A stretch of DNA of 44,965 nt from Firmicutes bacterium UBA3936. GTDB taxonomy: Bacteria > Bacillota > Dethiobacteria > Dethiobacterales > Dethiobacteraceae. Made by a program: the position numbers and the translations under genes. The DNA is taken from NCBI GenBank assembly GCA_002385745.1, contig DGEC01000073.1:1-44965 (forward strand), written 5' to 3'. Below the pieces are notes generated by a model. That model was given only the letters and a program-made list of their open reading frames with translations, was not told where the DNA came from and made no database searches. Below, piece after piece: positions 7,882 to 15,257 of this stretch (position 1 is the first letter of the stretch; every line of letters starts with the position of its first letter).

Positions 7882-8550
7882 ATCAAGAGGAATATTCTTG
7901 CGGCGGTAATTGATCATACAAACCTGCATCCTGCGGCAACCAAAGAAGATATTGGAAGGCTCTGCGCTGAGGCGGAAAAATACGGGTTTGCGGCAGTTTG
8001 CATAAATTCCTGGCACGTTAAATACGCCTGCAAGCTGCTGTCGTCGGGAGAGGTCAAAGTGGCGGCAGTTGCCGGATTCCCCCTGGGAGCGGCGGTAACT
8101 TCCGCCAAGGTCTTTGAGGCCGCCGCTGCCGTGGCTGACGGAGCGCAGGAACTGGATTTTGTTGTTAACGTGGCGGCGCTGAAAGAAAAGGACCTGCAGT
8201 ATTTTTGCCGGGAAATAAAAAAAGTCCGTGCTGTTTCCAAAGAAATAACGCTTAAAGTAATCCTGGAGGCAAGCCTCCTGGATGAAAAAGAAAAGATTGT
8301 AGCAGCCCGGGCTGCCGCTGACTGCGGCGCCGACATGCTCAAAACCTCAACCGGTTTCTTTGGCGGCGTCACAATTGATGATGTAAAGTTATTAAAAGAA
8401 GCAGTGCCCGGTATGCCTGTTAAAGCCTCGGGCGGCATCAGGACGGCTAATTTTGCGCTTGAACTGCTGGAAGCCGGGGCAGAGAGGCTGGGAACGAGTT
8501 CGGCCTGCAAGATTATTGGTGAATACCTGGATGCAGGCAGAAAGAAATAA
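7882..8550 (+). CDS. deoC: Deoxyribose-phosphate aldolase with apparent non-canonical AUC start
   Basis: Class I aldolase splitting 2-deoxyribose-5-phosphate into acetaldehyde and glyceraldehyde-3-phosphate. Counting from 7882 (223 residues): VIDHTNLHP near residue 10, D92 in LDFVVN, Schiff-base K154 in LKTSTGF and K181 in VKASGG; all catalytic residues are present. No ATG, GTG or TTG exists in frame between the upstream TAA (7858) and a GTG at 8059, and that GTG lies after the conserved IDHT block. GAAGGTGAT at 7870-7878, nearly a full anti-Shine-Dalgarno complement, is ideally placed (7 nt) for an ATC at 7882. Either AUC really initiates here or one base is wrong in the assembly. Confidence 0.85.
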   Translation: MKRNILAAVIDHTNLHPAATKEDIGRLCAEAEKYGFAAVCINSWHVKYACKLLSSGEVKVAAVAGFPLGAAVTSAKVFEAAAAVADGAQELDFVVNVAALKEKDLQYFCREIKKVRAVSKEITLKVILEASLLDEKEKIVAARAAADCGADMLKTSTGFFGGVTIDDVKLLKEAVPGMPVKASGGIRTANFALELLEAGAERLGTSSACKIIGEYLDAGRKK

Positions 8551-8616
8551 ACGGGGCTGTGGTACCGTTCCCGGAAGCACGCAGAACGTTCTATTCCGGC
8601 AGTCTACAGCATATAG

Positions 8617-9387
8617 ATGAAGAAAATGCCGGATTGGACGGTGGGTCGCTTGGGGAAGACTCGCAGGGTGAAATATAGAAGGATAAAGTGGGAAAGAGTT
8701 ATTTTTTTATTCTTGCTGCTTGCCGGTACTGCGGCTGCAGGCTTCCTCCGTTTTCCTGCCCGACTGCGGGAAGAAAAAGGACAGCCTTCCGTGCTGGAAA
8801 CAGTTTCAGCCCGGGCAGCGGAGGCTGCCGCCCGGAAAAGCTACAGCCTTTCCATTGAAGAATGGGGTCCGGGATATAGACTGTGCTTTAAAGGGCAGGC
8901 AGAGGAAGGCAAAATTTACGGCAGGCTGGAAGATTATGATCTTGAAGTTTATGCGGAGGGCGGCAAATATTGCGTCCGGCGCGGAGCGGAGGAAGAATGG
9001 CAGGCTGCGGAAGAATACGGACTGGAGGACTTGCCGTTTTTTATTCATGAGCCTGCCGAACTGCTGTCAGGTGTTTTGACTGAACAGGATCTCAGGGCAG
9101 AGGAAGGACGGAGGCGCGAAATTTCGGATATCGCCTGCGAAATTTACTTTTTGGAAACTTCCCCGCAAACGGCGGAAAAATATTTTTTCCCGGCTGAGGA
9201 AGGAGAAATAACCGGCCTGAACATGTATGCCTGCTTTGCAGAAGACAACAGCTTGCAGCGCCTTGTGATTACTGTACAACTGAAGTCGGGAGCGGGAAAG
9301 ACGGAGATTACGCGTATTTATCATTTGACTCCCGCGCAAGGCAGATTGCCTGATGATTTGCCGCAGCCAGAAGCTTTTGACATCTGA
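8617..9387 (+). CDS. Membrane-anchored extracytoplasmic protein of unknown function
   Basis: A 256-residue protein with a basic N-terminus, one transmembrane segment (about residues 27-46, FLFLLLAGTAAAG) and an outside domain rich in acidic and aromatic residues. The alternating strand pattern with Y-x-V-R-R-G..E-W-Q-A recalls LolA/LppX-like cradle folds (a weak impression only); I do not recognise a family. No clear ribosome-binding site precedes the ATG at 8617; the ATG at 8626 or GTG at 8641 or 8668 are alternatives. It lies in the surE-deoC run, 66 bp after deoC. Confidence 0.6.
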   Translation: MKKMPDWTVGRLGKTRRVKYRRIKWERVIFLFLLLAGTAAAGFLRFPARLREEKGQPSVLETVSARAAEAAARKSYSLSIEEWGPGYRLCFKGQAEEGKIYGRLEDYDLEVYAEGGKYCVRRGAEEEWQAAEEYGLEDLPFFIHEPAELLSGVLTEQDLRAEEGRRREISDIACEIYFLETSPQTAEKYFFPAEEGEITGLNMYACFAEDNSLQRLVITVQLKSGAGKTEITRIYHLTPAQGRLPDDLPQPEAFDI

Positions 9388-9426
9388 CTGCAGCAGCGAA
9401 CTAAGAAAAAGGAGAGATGGGGCAAG

Positions 9427-9621
9427 ATGTACTATTATGTTTGCTGTCCGGTCTGCAACCAGGATTTAAGTGCTTTTGTCGACCCGGACAACCCCAGGGA
9501 AGATACAGTTGTCTGCCTACAATGCAAAACTCCCCTGAAGCTTCAGTCCGGAACCGAGTGGAGCAATGATTTCGGCGGGGAGATTATACATTTCTGGTTT
9601 GAAAAGGAAAAGGCAGATTAA
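9427..9621 (+). CDS. Small zinc-ribbon protein
   Basis: A 64-residue protein with C7-P-V-C10 and C30-L-Q-C33 knuckles, a standard zinc-ribbon arrangement, and a C-terminal strand ending in H-F-W-F-E-K. GGAGAG lies about 10 nt before the ATG. Function is unknown; the knuckles suggest nucleic-acid or protein binding. It lies 39 bp after the membrane-anchored protein gene in the same direction. Confidence 0.65.
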   Translation: MYYYVCCPVCNQDLSAFVDPDNPREDTVVCLQCKTPLKLQSGTEWSNDFGGEIIHFWFEKEKAD

Positions 9622-9687
9622 CATTGCCTTTTTCAGCAAATTTCATTAAAATAGGAATAAGAAAATATACAAAAGGAGGATTATTTT

Positions 9688-10095
9688 ATGTCTCTGGACA
9701 GAATAATCAAGTTTTTACAGGAAAACCCTGTCGGCACCTTTGCTACCGTGGCGGACGGAAAGCCAAGAACCAGACCCTGGGGCTTTATGATGTACGAAGA
9801 CGGGAAATTCTATTTTACAACCAATAACACAAAAGAAGTGTACAAGCAGATGCAGGCCAACCCGAATGTGGAATTTACCTGCAGCTCAAGGGAAATGACA
9901 TGGCTTCGCCTTTCCGGGGAAGCAGTCTTTACAAAGGACAGGGAAATAAAGGAAAAAATAGTCAGTTCCAATCCGGGAATCAAGCAGCTCTATCAATCTG
10001 CCGACAACCCCATCCTTGAGGTTTTCTACATTGAGCATGGCAAAGCCTCAATTCATGAATTTGGCGGCAATCCCATAGTTGAGGTAACTTTCTAG
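9688..10095 (+). CDS. Pyridoxamine 5'-phosphate oxidase-like (FMN-binding split-barrel) protein
   Basis: A 135-residue split-barrel flavoprotein. The order G-T-F-A-T-V-A-D-G-K-P-R-T-R-P-W-G-F, then F-Y-F-T-T-N-N-T-K-x-V, then the R-L-S-G-E-A strand, matches the PNPOx-like/NimA-like family common in Clostridia. The real substrate is not predictable; these proteins bind FMN, F420 or heme. AAGGAGG at 9673-9679 is 8 nt before the ATG. A perfect 12-bp terminator follows. Confidence 0.85.
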   Translation: MSLDRIIKFLQENPVGTFATVADGKPRTRPWGFMMYEDGKFYFTTNNTKEVYKQMQANPNVEFTCSSREMTWLRLSGEAVFTKDREIKEKIVSSNPGIKQLYQSADNPILEVFYIEHGKASIHEFGGNPIVEVTF

Positions 10096-10104
10096 TGAAA
10101 TAAA

Positions 10105-10133
10105 AAGCCTGCCGGCGAGCTGCCGGCAGGCTT
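10105..10133. terminator. Bidirectional rho-independent terminator
   Basis: AAGCCTGCCGGC (10105-10116) pairs perfectly with GCCGGCAGGCTT (10122-10133) over a 5-nt loop. An A5 tract before it gives a U-run for the minus-strand gene; it also ends the plus-strand run. Confidence 0.85.
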
Positions 10134-10137
10134 GATT

Positions 10138-10815
10138 CTACCTTCTTTTTTGCCGCGCTTTTTCTATTTCGGCAAAAAATCGCTTCCTGTTGGCATATAC
10201 CTGCCTTTTTTGCCTTATCTGCAGGAATAAGCTGTCGCCGAAGAAAAGCAGGTAAAGAACTACAGGTACCAAGGCCATAATTTTTAGGGGCAGGGGTTCA
10301 AAAATAACGGTATAAGCAATGTACAGCCAGGTTAAAACGGCGAGATATTTGACTTTAACCGGCAGGATAAAGAAAATCAGCAGTTGAAAATCCGGATACA
10401 GATGGGCAAAAGCCAGGAAAAGAGAAAGATTCAGGTAGGCTGCAGTGGCCGGCGCTCCGGTCAGGAAAGATGCGATTATTGTTAAAATAATGCCGCAGAA
10501 ATAGAAAATATTAAACTTAAATGCCCCCCAGGCATGCTCCAGATTGCTGCCAATCATGTAATAAAAATACAGGGCAAAGAATATCCAAAGCAAAGAGGCG
10601 GAAGGCGGTATAGCAATAAAAGTCAGAAGCCGCCAGATTTCTCCCCGCAGGACAAGCTGGGGGATCAGGAGTAAAAAATAATAAAGCCTGCTGCCGGCAG
10701 GTGAATAAGTGAGCAAATAAACGATGGCATTGGCAATGATGATGTAGGACATCAGGTTTCTGACTGCGAAGCGCTGGTATTTTCTTTCCAGGCGGTTTAT
10801 TAATTTAATCAGCAT
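10138..10815 (-). CDS. Rhomboid-like membrane protein lacking the protease catalytic pair
   Basis: A 225-residue polytopic membrane protein with about six transmembrane segments and a basic C-terminal tail. The W-R-L-L-T-F entry loop, the G-S-N-L-E-x-x-W-G turn and the helix order are those of the rhomboid fold. The GxSG motif that carries the nucleophile in active rhomboids is replaced by Y-L-N-L-S-L-F, and no histidine is present in the expected late helix. It is therefore probably a pseudoprotease or a relative with another membrane role. A promoter lies at 10949-10977, leaving a leader of about 125 nt. Confidence 0.75.
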   Translation of the reverse strand: MLIKLINRLERKYQRFAVRNLMSYIIIANAIVYLLTYSPAGSRLYYFLLLIPQLVLRGEIWRLLTFIAIPPSASLLWIFFALYFYYMIGSNLEHAWGAFKFNIFYFCGIILTIIASFLTGAPATAAYLNLSLFLAFAHLYPDFQLLIFFILPVKVKYLAVLTWLYIAYTVIFEPLPLKIMALVPVVLYLLFFGDSLFLQIRQKRQVYANRKRFFAEIEKARQKRR

Positions 10816-10948
10816 TTTCGGGATACCACCCTGCCAAGTTAATTGCTTTCAGTGCAAAAAAATAAAAAGCGAAAAGCATGCCATCGTTTACACGGCAAAA
10901 ACTTGCTCTCAAGCAACTGTAATTAACTGCTGTTCTTCTTGCAAGTAG

Positions 10949-10977
10949 ATTATACAGTTATGTCAGTATTTTTGCAA
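10949..10977 (-). promoter_or_regulatory. Sigma-A promoter of the rhomboid-like gene
   Basis: Read on the minus strand: TTGCAA (-35), exactly 17 nt, then a perfect TATAAT (-10). The predicted start near 10942 leaves a leader of about 125 nt that contains a small hairpin followed by a T-run (CTTG-AGAG-CAAG, then TTTTT) and ends in GGGTGGTATCCCG right before the start codon. Confidence 0.65.
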
Positions 10978-11148
10978 GTAATGTTAATGTACAGTAGCTG
11001 TCAAGAAAACCCTGAACCTCCTCCATTCAGGTAATTCTTTAAAAATGGTAAGACTTATGAAAGGTTTTATCGCTATGGAAAGAATAATATATTGACAAAA
11101 GAAACACGAACCATGTTTTTTAAATCGCTTTTCCCAGGCATAAAAATA

Positions 11149-11177
11149 CCCTTCTTAACAGGATTTGTTAAGAAGGG
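11149..11177 (-). terminator. Hairpin terminator downstream of tRNA-Trp
   Basis: CCCTTCTTAACA (11149-11160) pairs perfectly with TGTTAAGAAGGG (11166-11177) over a 5-nt loop; on the minus strand TATTTTTA follows. Its place downstream of tRNA-Trp fits termination of that transcript. Confidence 0.75.
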
Positions 11178-11245
11178 CAGTTCGCCGGCATTTGCTGACT
11201 TTATTTTTATGTTAAGTTCCTGAAAACCCCGCTAAAATAAAAAAA

Positions 11246-11321
11246 TGGCAGGGGCGACACGACTCGAACGTGCAACCAACGGTTTTGGAGACCGCCACTC
11301 TACCAGTTGAGCTACGCCCCT
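11246..11321 (-). tRNA. tRNA-Trp (anticodon CCA)
   Basis: On the minus strand a full cloverleaf can be drawn: acceptor AGGGGCG/CGCCCCT, D arm GCTC..GAGT, anticodon arm GCGGT-CTCCAAA-ACCGT with anticodon CCA, T arm GCACG-TTCGAGT-CGTGT, discriminator G and an encoded CCA end (11246-11248). Length is 76 nt. It has its own promoter and a downstream hairpin. Confidence 0.97.
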
Positions 11322-11335
11322 GCGCTGCATTGTCT

Positions 11336-11364
11336 ATTGTAGCGTACATAAAGCAAAAAGTCAA
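11336..11364 (-). promoter_or_regulatory. Sigma-A promoter of tRNA-Trp
   Basis: Read on the minus strand: TTGACT (-35), 17 nt, TACAAT (-10). It ends about 15 bp before the tRNA 5' end, as expected for a stable-RNA promoter. Confidence 0.8.
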
Positions 11365-11419
11365 CACATCCTGGGCCGGCGGCTGACTCCATATTATAAA
11401 AAAATTTCAGGAGGTTTTA

Positions 11420-11572
11420 TTGGACACTAAGCAATCATATTCAGCAGGTTTGATGAGAACAAATTACCCCGGTTGCTTGATTTTTAAACAAAACGGCATC
11501 CTGATGACTGCGGCCTTGCGCTTGCAATCCGGCAGGGGCTGTTATACAATGAAAAAAGTAAAAATTGGCTGA
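11420..11572 (+). CDS. Possible 50-residue small protein upstream of proC
   Basis: A TTG at 11420 follows AGGAGG (11409-11414) by 5 nt and opens a 50-codon frame ending in TGA at 11572, 15 bp before proC. The peptide contains N-Y-P-G-C-L-I-F-K and ends M-K-K-V-K-I-G; I recognise no family. A sigma-A-like promoter for proC lies inside its end, so it may be a leader peptide or a chance frame. Confidence 0.25.
   Translation: MDTKQSYSAGLMRTNYPGCLIFKQNGILMTAALRLQSGRGCYTMKKVKIG
11522..11550 (+). promoter_or_regulatory. Sigma-A promoter of proC-proB
   Basis: TTGCAA (11522-11527), 17 nt, TACAAT (11545-11550). The predicted start near 11557 leaves about 30 nt of leader before the proC ATG. Confidence 0.6.
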
Positions 11573-11587
11573 ATAGGGGGGCAGGAG

Positions 11588-12388
11588 ATGACAGAGCGTA
11601 TAGGTATTATCGGAGTGGGAGCAATGGGCAGTGCCCTGCTCAAAGGTCTGCTGGGGGGAGTTGCCGGGCCGGAAATGCTGCTGATTGCCGACGCAAACCC
11701 GCCGGTACTTAAGGAAGCGGCAGAAGAATACGGGGTTGAAGCGCGGGATGTAAAAGGTGTCGCCCAGGAAGCCGATGTTGTTTTTATTGCCGTAAAACCG
11801 CAGGACAGCAAAGCGCTTTTAACCGATATTGCCCCTTTTTTACGAAAAGATCAAGTCCTGGTTTCTTTGGTGGCCGGTTTGAAGATTGCTGCAATTGAAC
11901 ACAGCCTGGCTTCAAAAACCGGTGTCATCCGGGTTATGCCAAATACACCCTGCCTGGCCGGTGAAGGCGCTCTGGCCGTCAGCGCCGGAAGATATGCCGG
12001 GGAAAAGGATATCGAAAAGATTAGCGGCTGGCTCAGGCAGCTGGGCGAAGTATATCATATTCCCGAGAAATATATGAATGCCGTCACAGGCTTGAGCGGC
12101 AGCGGACCGGCATATGTCTGCCTGTTTATTGAAGCCCTGGCGGACGGAGGAGTTTTTGCGGGTCTGCCAAGGGAATTGGCCTACAGGCTTGCCGTACAGA
12201 CAGTTCTGGGGGCTGCAAAAATGGTCAGGGAAACAGGCGAGCATCCGGCAATGCTGCGGGAAAAAGTAACATCTCCGGCCGGTACTACGGCGGCGGGACT
12301 GTATGAACTGGAAAAGGGAGCCTTTCGCAGCCTGTTGCAAAGGGCTGTTTTAAAGGCGGCTGAAAAGTCCAGGGAGATGGGTATTTAA
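11588..12388 (+). CDS. proC: Pyrroline-5-carboxylate reductase
   Basis: NAD(P)H-dependent last step of proline synthesis; 266 residues, normal length. The Rossmann motif I-G-V-G-A-M-G-S-A lies at the N-terminus; V-I-R-V-M-P-N-T-P and the long substrate-binding motif beginning S-G-S-G-P-A-Y-V and ending in S-P-A-G-T-T-A are intact. GGCAGGAG precedes the ATG. The TAA stop is immediately followed by the proB ATG, so the two are cotranscribed. Confidence 0.97.
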   Translation: MTERIGIIGVGAMGSALLKGLLGGVAGPEMLLIADANPPVLKEAAEEYGVEARDVKGVAQEADVVFIAVKPQDSKALLTDIAPFLRKDQVLVSLVAGLKIAAIEHSLASKTGVIRVMPNTPCLAGEGALAVSAGRYAGEKDIEKISGWLRQLGEVYHIPEKYMNAVTGLSGSGPAYVCLFIEALADGGVFAGLPRELAYRLAVQTVLGAAKMVRETGEHPAMLREKVTSPAGTTAAGLYELEKGAFRSLLQRAVLKAAEKSREMGI

Positions 12389-13516
12389 ATGGTGGGGCAA
12401 AGAGAATTTCTAAAAAATGCAAAAACTATTGTAGTAAAAGTAGGGTCAAGGACCCTGACCCATAAAAACGGAAAAATTAATTTTCGTATGCTGGAAAAAA
12501 TAGTGCGGGAAATGGCAGATCTGGCAAACCAGGGCCGGCACCCTGTGCTGGTTTCTTCCGGTGCCGGAGCAGCAGGCATCGGTAGGCTGGGACTGCCCGC
12601 CAAACTTCGTACCATCCCGGAGAAACAGGCCGTAGCCGCTGTGGGGCAGGGACTTTTAATTCATATGTATGAGAAGTTCTTTGCCGAATACGGTCATATA
12701 GCCGCCCAGGTATTGCTGACCAGGGATGATTTTAACGACCGCAAAAGATATCTGAATTCACGCAACACCCTGGAAACACTGCTGCGCTACGGGGTTATAC
12801 CGGTAGTCAATGAAAATGATACCGTGGCTGTGGAAGAGATTGTTTTTGGCGACAATGACACCCTTTCGGCCCTGGTGGCCGGCGTCCTTGATGCGGATTT
12901 GCTGATACTGCTGACCGATATTGACGGTTTATATACGGCCAATCCGAAAGTAAACCCGGAGGCAAAGCTTATTGCCACCGTGGAACAGGTTACACCTGAA
13001 ATCAGGAAATATGCCGGACAGACAAGCGAAGAACTGGCTACAGGCGGCATGATAACGAAGCTGCTGGCGGCCGAAATCTCTACCAGGTCCGGAATCCCCA
13101 TGATTATAGCTCCCGGACGGGAGAAAAATGTTTTGCAGAGGCTGCTGGACGGGGAAGAGATCGGTACACTTTTTTGTGCCAGAGACAAGGGTTTGGACAG
13201 CCGTAAACGCTGGATTGCCTTTGGCCAGACAGCCCACGGCCGCTTAATTGTGGACAGGGGAGCCTGCAAGGCAATTCTGGAAGAAGGCAAAAGCCTGCTG
13301 CCCAGCGGCGTTATTGATGTCATAGGGAACTTTGTGCAGGGCGACATGGTTGCCATAGAAGACGAGGACGGACATGAACTGGCCAGGGGGCTGGTTAATT
13401 TTAGCTCCAAAGAAATGAAGCTGATTAAACGCCTGCGTACAGATGAAGCCGCAAAGGTCTTGCAAAGACCTTGCACGGAAGCGGTGCACAGGAACAATAT
13501 GGTTGTCACAGGCTGA
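12389..13516 (+). CDS. proB: Glutamate 5-kinase with PUA domain
   Basis: First step of proline synthesis, phosphorylating glutamate; 375 residues. The amino-acid kinase domain shows V-V-K-V-G-S, V-S-S-G-A-G-A-A-G, the N-E-N-D-T-V and D-N-D-x-L-S-A substrate motifs, and L-T-D-I-D-G-L-Y. The PUA domain occupies the last ~90 residues, with P-S-G-V and G-N-F-V-Q-G-D. It starts directly after the proC stop. The middle enzyme of the pathway, proA, is not in the window. The stop lies 21 bp before the preferred murE-like start. Confidence 0.97.
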   Translation: MVGQREFLKNAKTIVVKVGSRTLTHKNGKINFRMLEKIVREMADLANQGRHPVLVSSGAGAAGIGRLGLPAKLRTIPEKQAVAAVGQGLLIHMYEKFFAEYGHIAAQVLLTRDDFNDRKRYLNSRNTLETLLRYGVIPVVNENDTVAVEEIVFGDNDTLSALVAGVLDADLLILLTDIDGLYTANPKVNPEAKLIATVEQVTPEIRKYAGQTSEELATGGMITKLLAAEISTRSGIPMIIAPGREKNVLQRLLDGEEIGTLFCARDKGLDSRKRWIAFGQTAHGRLIVDRGACKAILEEGKSLLPSGVIDVIGNFVQGDMVAIEDEDGHELARGLVNFSSKEMKLIKRLRTDEAAKVLQRPCTEAVHRNNMVVTG

Positions 13517-13537
13517 ATGCTTAACCCGAGGTGTACA

Positions 13538-14980
13538 ATGAAATTAGAGGAACTGCTGCAAGGATATGATTACCGGGCAAGCGGGGATTTTAGCGGCTGC
13601 GAAATAACAGGGATTACGCATGATTCCAGGAAGGTAAGGCCGGGCAATATCTATGTCTGCCTGGAAGGGCTGCGGACGGACGGGCATCTTTTTGTCGGGG
13701 AAGCCGCAGAGAAAGGGGCTGTTGCCGTTGTCGCCCGAAAACCGCTGATTTTGCCCGTACCGGTGATTCTTGTACGGGATACAAGAAATGCCTTGTCCTA
13801 TCTCTCGGACAGCTTTTTCGGCCGGCCAAGCCGGGAAATTCACATTGTAGGGGTTACCGGGACCAACGGCAAAACCACTACAACACATTTCCTGGAGTCT
13901 ATTTATGAAGCGGCGGGACGGCGATGCGCCGTTATCGGGACGGTCGGCTTTAAAACTGAAAAGGGCTACCTGCCAAGCTCTCTGACTACCCCGGAAGCGT
14001 TTGAGCTGCACCGGTTTTTGCGGGAGCTTGCCGAAAGAAAAACCGGCTCGGCGGTCATGGAGGTATCGTCCCATGCCCTGGCCTGGCAGCGGGTGGAACA
14101 TGTACGTTTTGATACGGCTGTTTTTACCAATTTGAGTCATGAACACCTGGATTTTCATAAAACAATAGAGTCCTATTTTTTAGCAAAGGCTCACCTCTTT
14201 GAATTGCTTTCAAATGAGGTGGACAGGCCCCGGGCAGTAATTAATGCAGATGACCCCTACGGCAAACGTTTGCTGAAAATGGTAAATGCCAGACCTCTCT
14301 CTTTCGGTCTGAAAAACGGGGCCGATGTCCGGGGGAGAATACTTGCTTCCTCTTCTTCAACACAGCTTGTCATAAGCTACAAAGGGCAGGAATTAAAGGT
14401 CACCGTCTCACTGCCGGGAGAATTCAACGCTTACAATGCGCTGGCTGCCGCTGCCGTCGCATTGGCAGAGGGAATAACGCCTGCTGCGGTGAAGAGGGGG
14501 ATTGAAAGTTTGAAAAATGTGCCCGGCCGTTTTGAAACTGTTGATTTTCGCCAGGAATTCCATATTTTTATTGATTTTGCCCATACACCCGACGGTTTGG
14601 AGAAAGTGCTGCAGACGCTGAAAGAATTTCCCCACCGTAGGATCATTACTGTGTTTGGCTGCCCGGGGGAGCGTGACAGGGCGAAAAGGCCTGTTATGGG
14701 CCGCATTGCCGAACTATACAGCGATCTTGTGATTTTGACTGCCGACAACCCGGCAGGAGAGAATGCCGAAGCCATTATCCGGGAAATCGCAACAGGCATG
14801 CAAAGCAGGCCTGTGATTCTGCCCGACAGAAACGAGGCCATAAAATATGCCCTTTCGCAGGCGCAAAAAGGTGATATCGTCCTTCTAGCCGGCAAAGGGC
14901 ACGAAAATTATCAGCTTGTGGGAAATAAGCGCGTTCCTTATTCGGACCGCGAAGCGGTGGAAAAGTATTTTCTTTCGTAA
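13538..14980 (+). CDS. murE: MurE-family UDP-MurNAc-tripeptide ligase with altered amino-acid motif
   Basis: ATP-dependent Mur ligase (about 480 residues) adding the third residue of the peptidoglycan stem peptide in the cytosol. Seen: the N-terminal UDP-binding domain with I-T-H-D-S-R-K-V, the P-loop GVTGTNGKTTTT, the L-T-T-P-E and S-S-H-A-L motifs, DFAHTPDGLEKVL, and F-G-C-P-G-E-R-D. The amino-acid selection motif reads D403-N-P-A-G-E408, where meso-DAP enzymes have DNPR-x-E. The arginine that holds the DAP carboxylate is thus missing, so specificity is open. It is not in a division-cell-wall cluster, which suggests a second copy. The ATG at 13538 follows GAGGTG; the frame itself is open from 13517. 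Confidence 0.88.
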   Translation: MKLEELLQGYDYRASGDFSGCEITGITHDSRKVRPGNIYVCLEGLRTDGHLFVGEAAEKGAVAVVARKPLILPVPVILVRDTRNALSYLSDSFFGRPSREIHIVGVTGTNGKTTTTHFLESIYEAAGRRCAVIGTVGFKTEKGYLPSSLTTPEAFELHRFLRELAERKTGSAVMEVSSHALAWQRVEHVRFDTAVFTNLSHEHLDFHKTIESYFLAKAHLFELLSNEVDRPRAVINADDPYGKRLLKMVNARPLSFGLKNGADVRGRILASSSSTQLVISYKGQELKVTVSLPGEFNAYNALAAAAVALAEGITPAAVKRGIESLKNVPGRFETVDFRQEFHIFIDFAHTPDGLEKVLQTLKEFPHRRIITVFGCPGERDRAKRPVMGRIAELYSDLVILTADNPAGENAEAIIREIATGMQSRPVILPDRNEAIKYALSQAQKGDIVLLAGKGHENYQLVGNKRVPYSDREAVEKYFLS

Positions 14981-14997
14981 CTAAAAAGTGTTTTTTA

Positions 14998-15216
14998 TCA
15001 GCATTCTGCCGGTACAGCTTCGTATTTGCTGCAGCAGGCAGGACAAAAAAACCGGTGTACACAGCCTGGCAAAAGCAGGCTGTGTTCTTCGTAAGGGGAA
15101 TAGGAAGAAAGGATATTTTGCAGTGGGCCGCAGTCTTCAAGGGGGCAGCCGCAGGCTGGACAGTTAAAGACGATGTTTTTCAGTCCGTTGCAGTAGGGAC
15201 AAAGCCGGTTATTCAA
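14998..15216 (-). CDS. Cys-rich zinc-binding miniprotein
   Basis: A 72-residue protein with ten cysteines: C6-x2-C9, C19-x2-C22-x-C24, C29, C52-x-H54 and C58-x2-C61-C62. At least two zinc sites are likely. The S-Y-S-P-Y-E-E segment separates the knuckles. I do not recognise a named family. The start is a TTG with AAAGGAGG 10 nt upstream. It ends 17 bp from the convergent murE-like stop, with no terminator visible between. Confidence 0.65.
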   Translation of the reverse strand: MNNRLCPYCNGLKNIVFNCPACGCPLEDCGPLQNILSSYSPYEEHSLLLPGCVHRFFCPACCSKYEAVPAEC

Positions 15217-15257
15217 AAAATTACTGCCTCCTTTACCGCCGGCCGGGCATAAATTCT

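Larger units (their letters stand above)
10816..11245. other. Gene-free interval with minus-strand control elements
   Basis: No convincing coding sequence. It holds the promoter (10949-10977) and leader of the rhomboid-like gene, and the hairpin at 11149-11177 downstream of tRNA-Trp. The remainder (about 11000-11148) shows a 6-bp inverted repeat (CCTGAA/TTCAGG, 11010-11030) but nothing else I recognise. Confidence 0.6.

Noticed and set aside
8059..8550. deoC starting at the GTG at 8059
   Set aside because: It would remove the conserved IDHT segment and the first beta-alpha unit of the barrel; coding similarity clearly continues upstream to about 7882.
10816..10942. T-box riboswitch before the rhomboid-like gene
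   Set aside because: GGGTGGTA resembles the T-box core, but the leader is too short for a stem I with specifier loop and no antiterminator/terminator pair follows; the gene is also not an amino-acid gene.
12787..13509. 240-codon open frame antisense to proB
   Set aside because: It is Ser/Thr/Pro-rich, has no family features, and lies wholly opposite a well-conserved gene.
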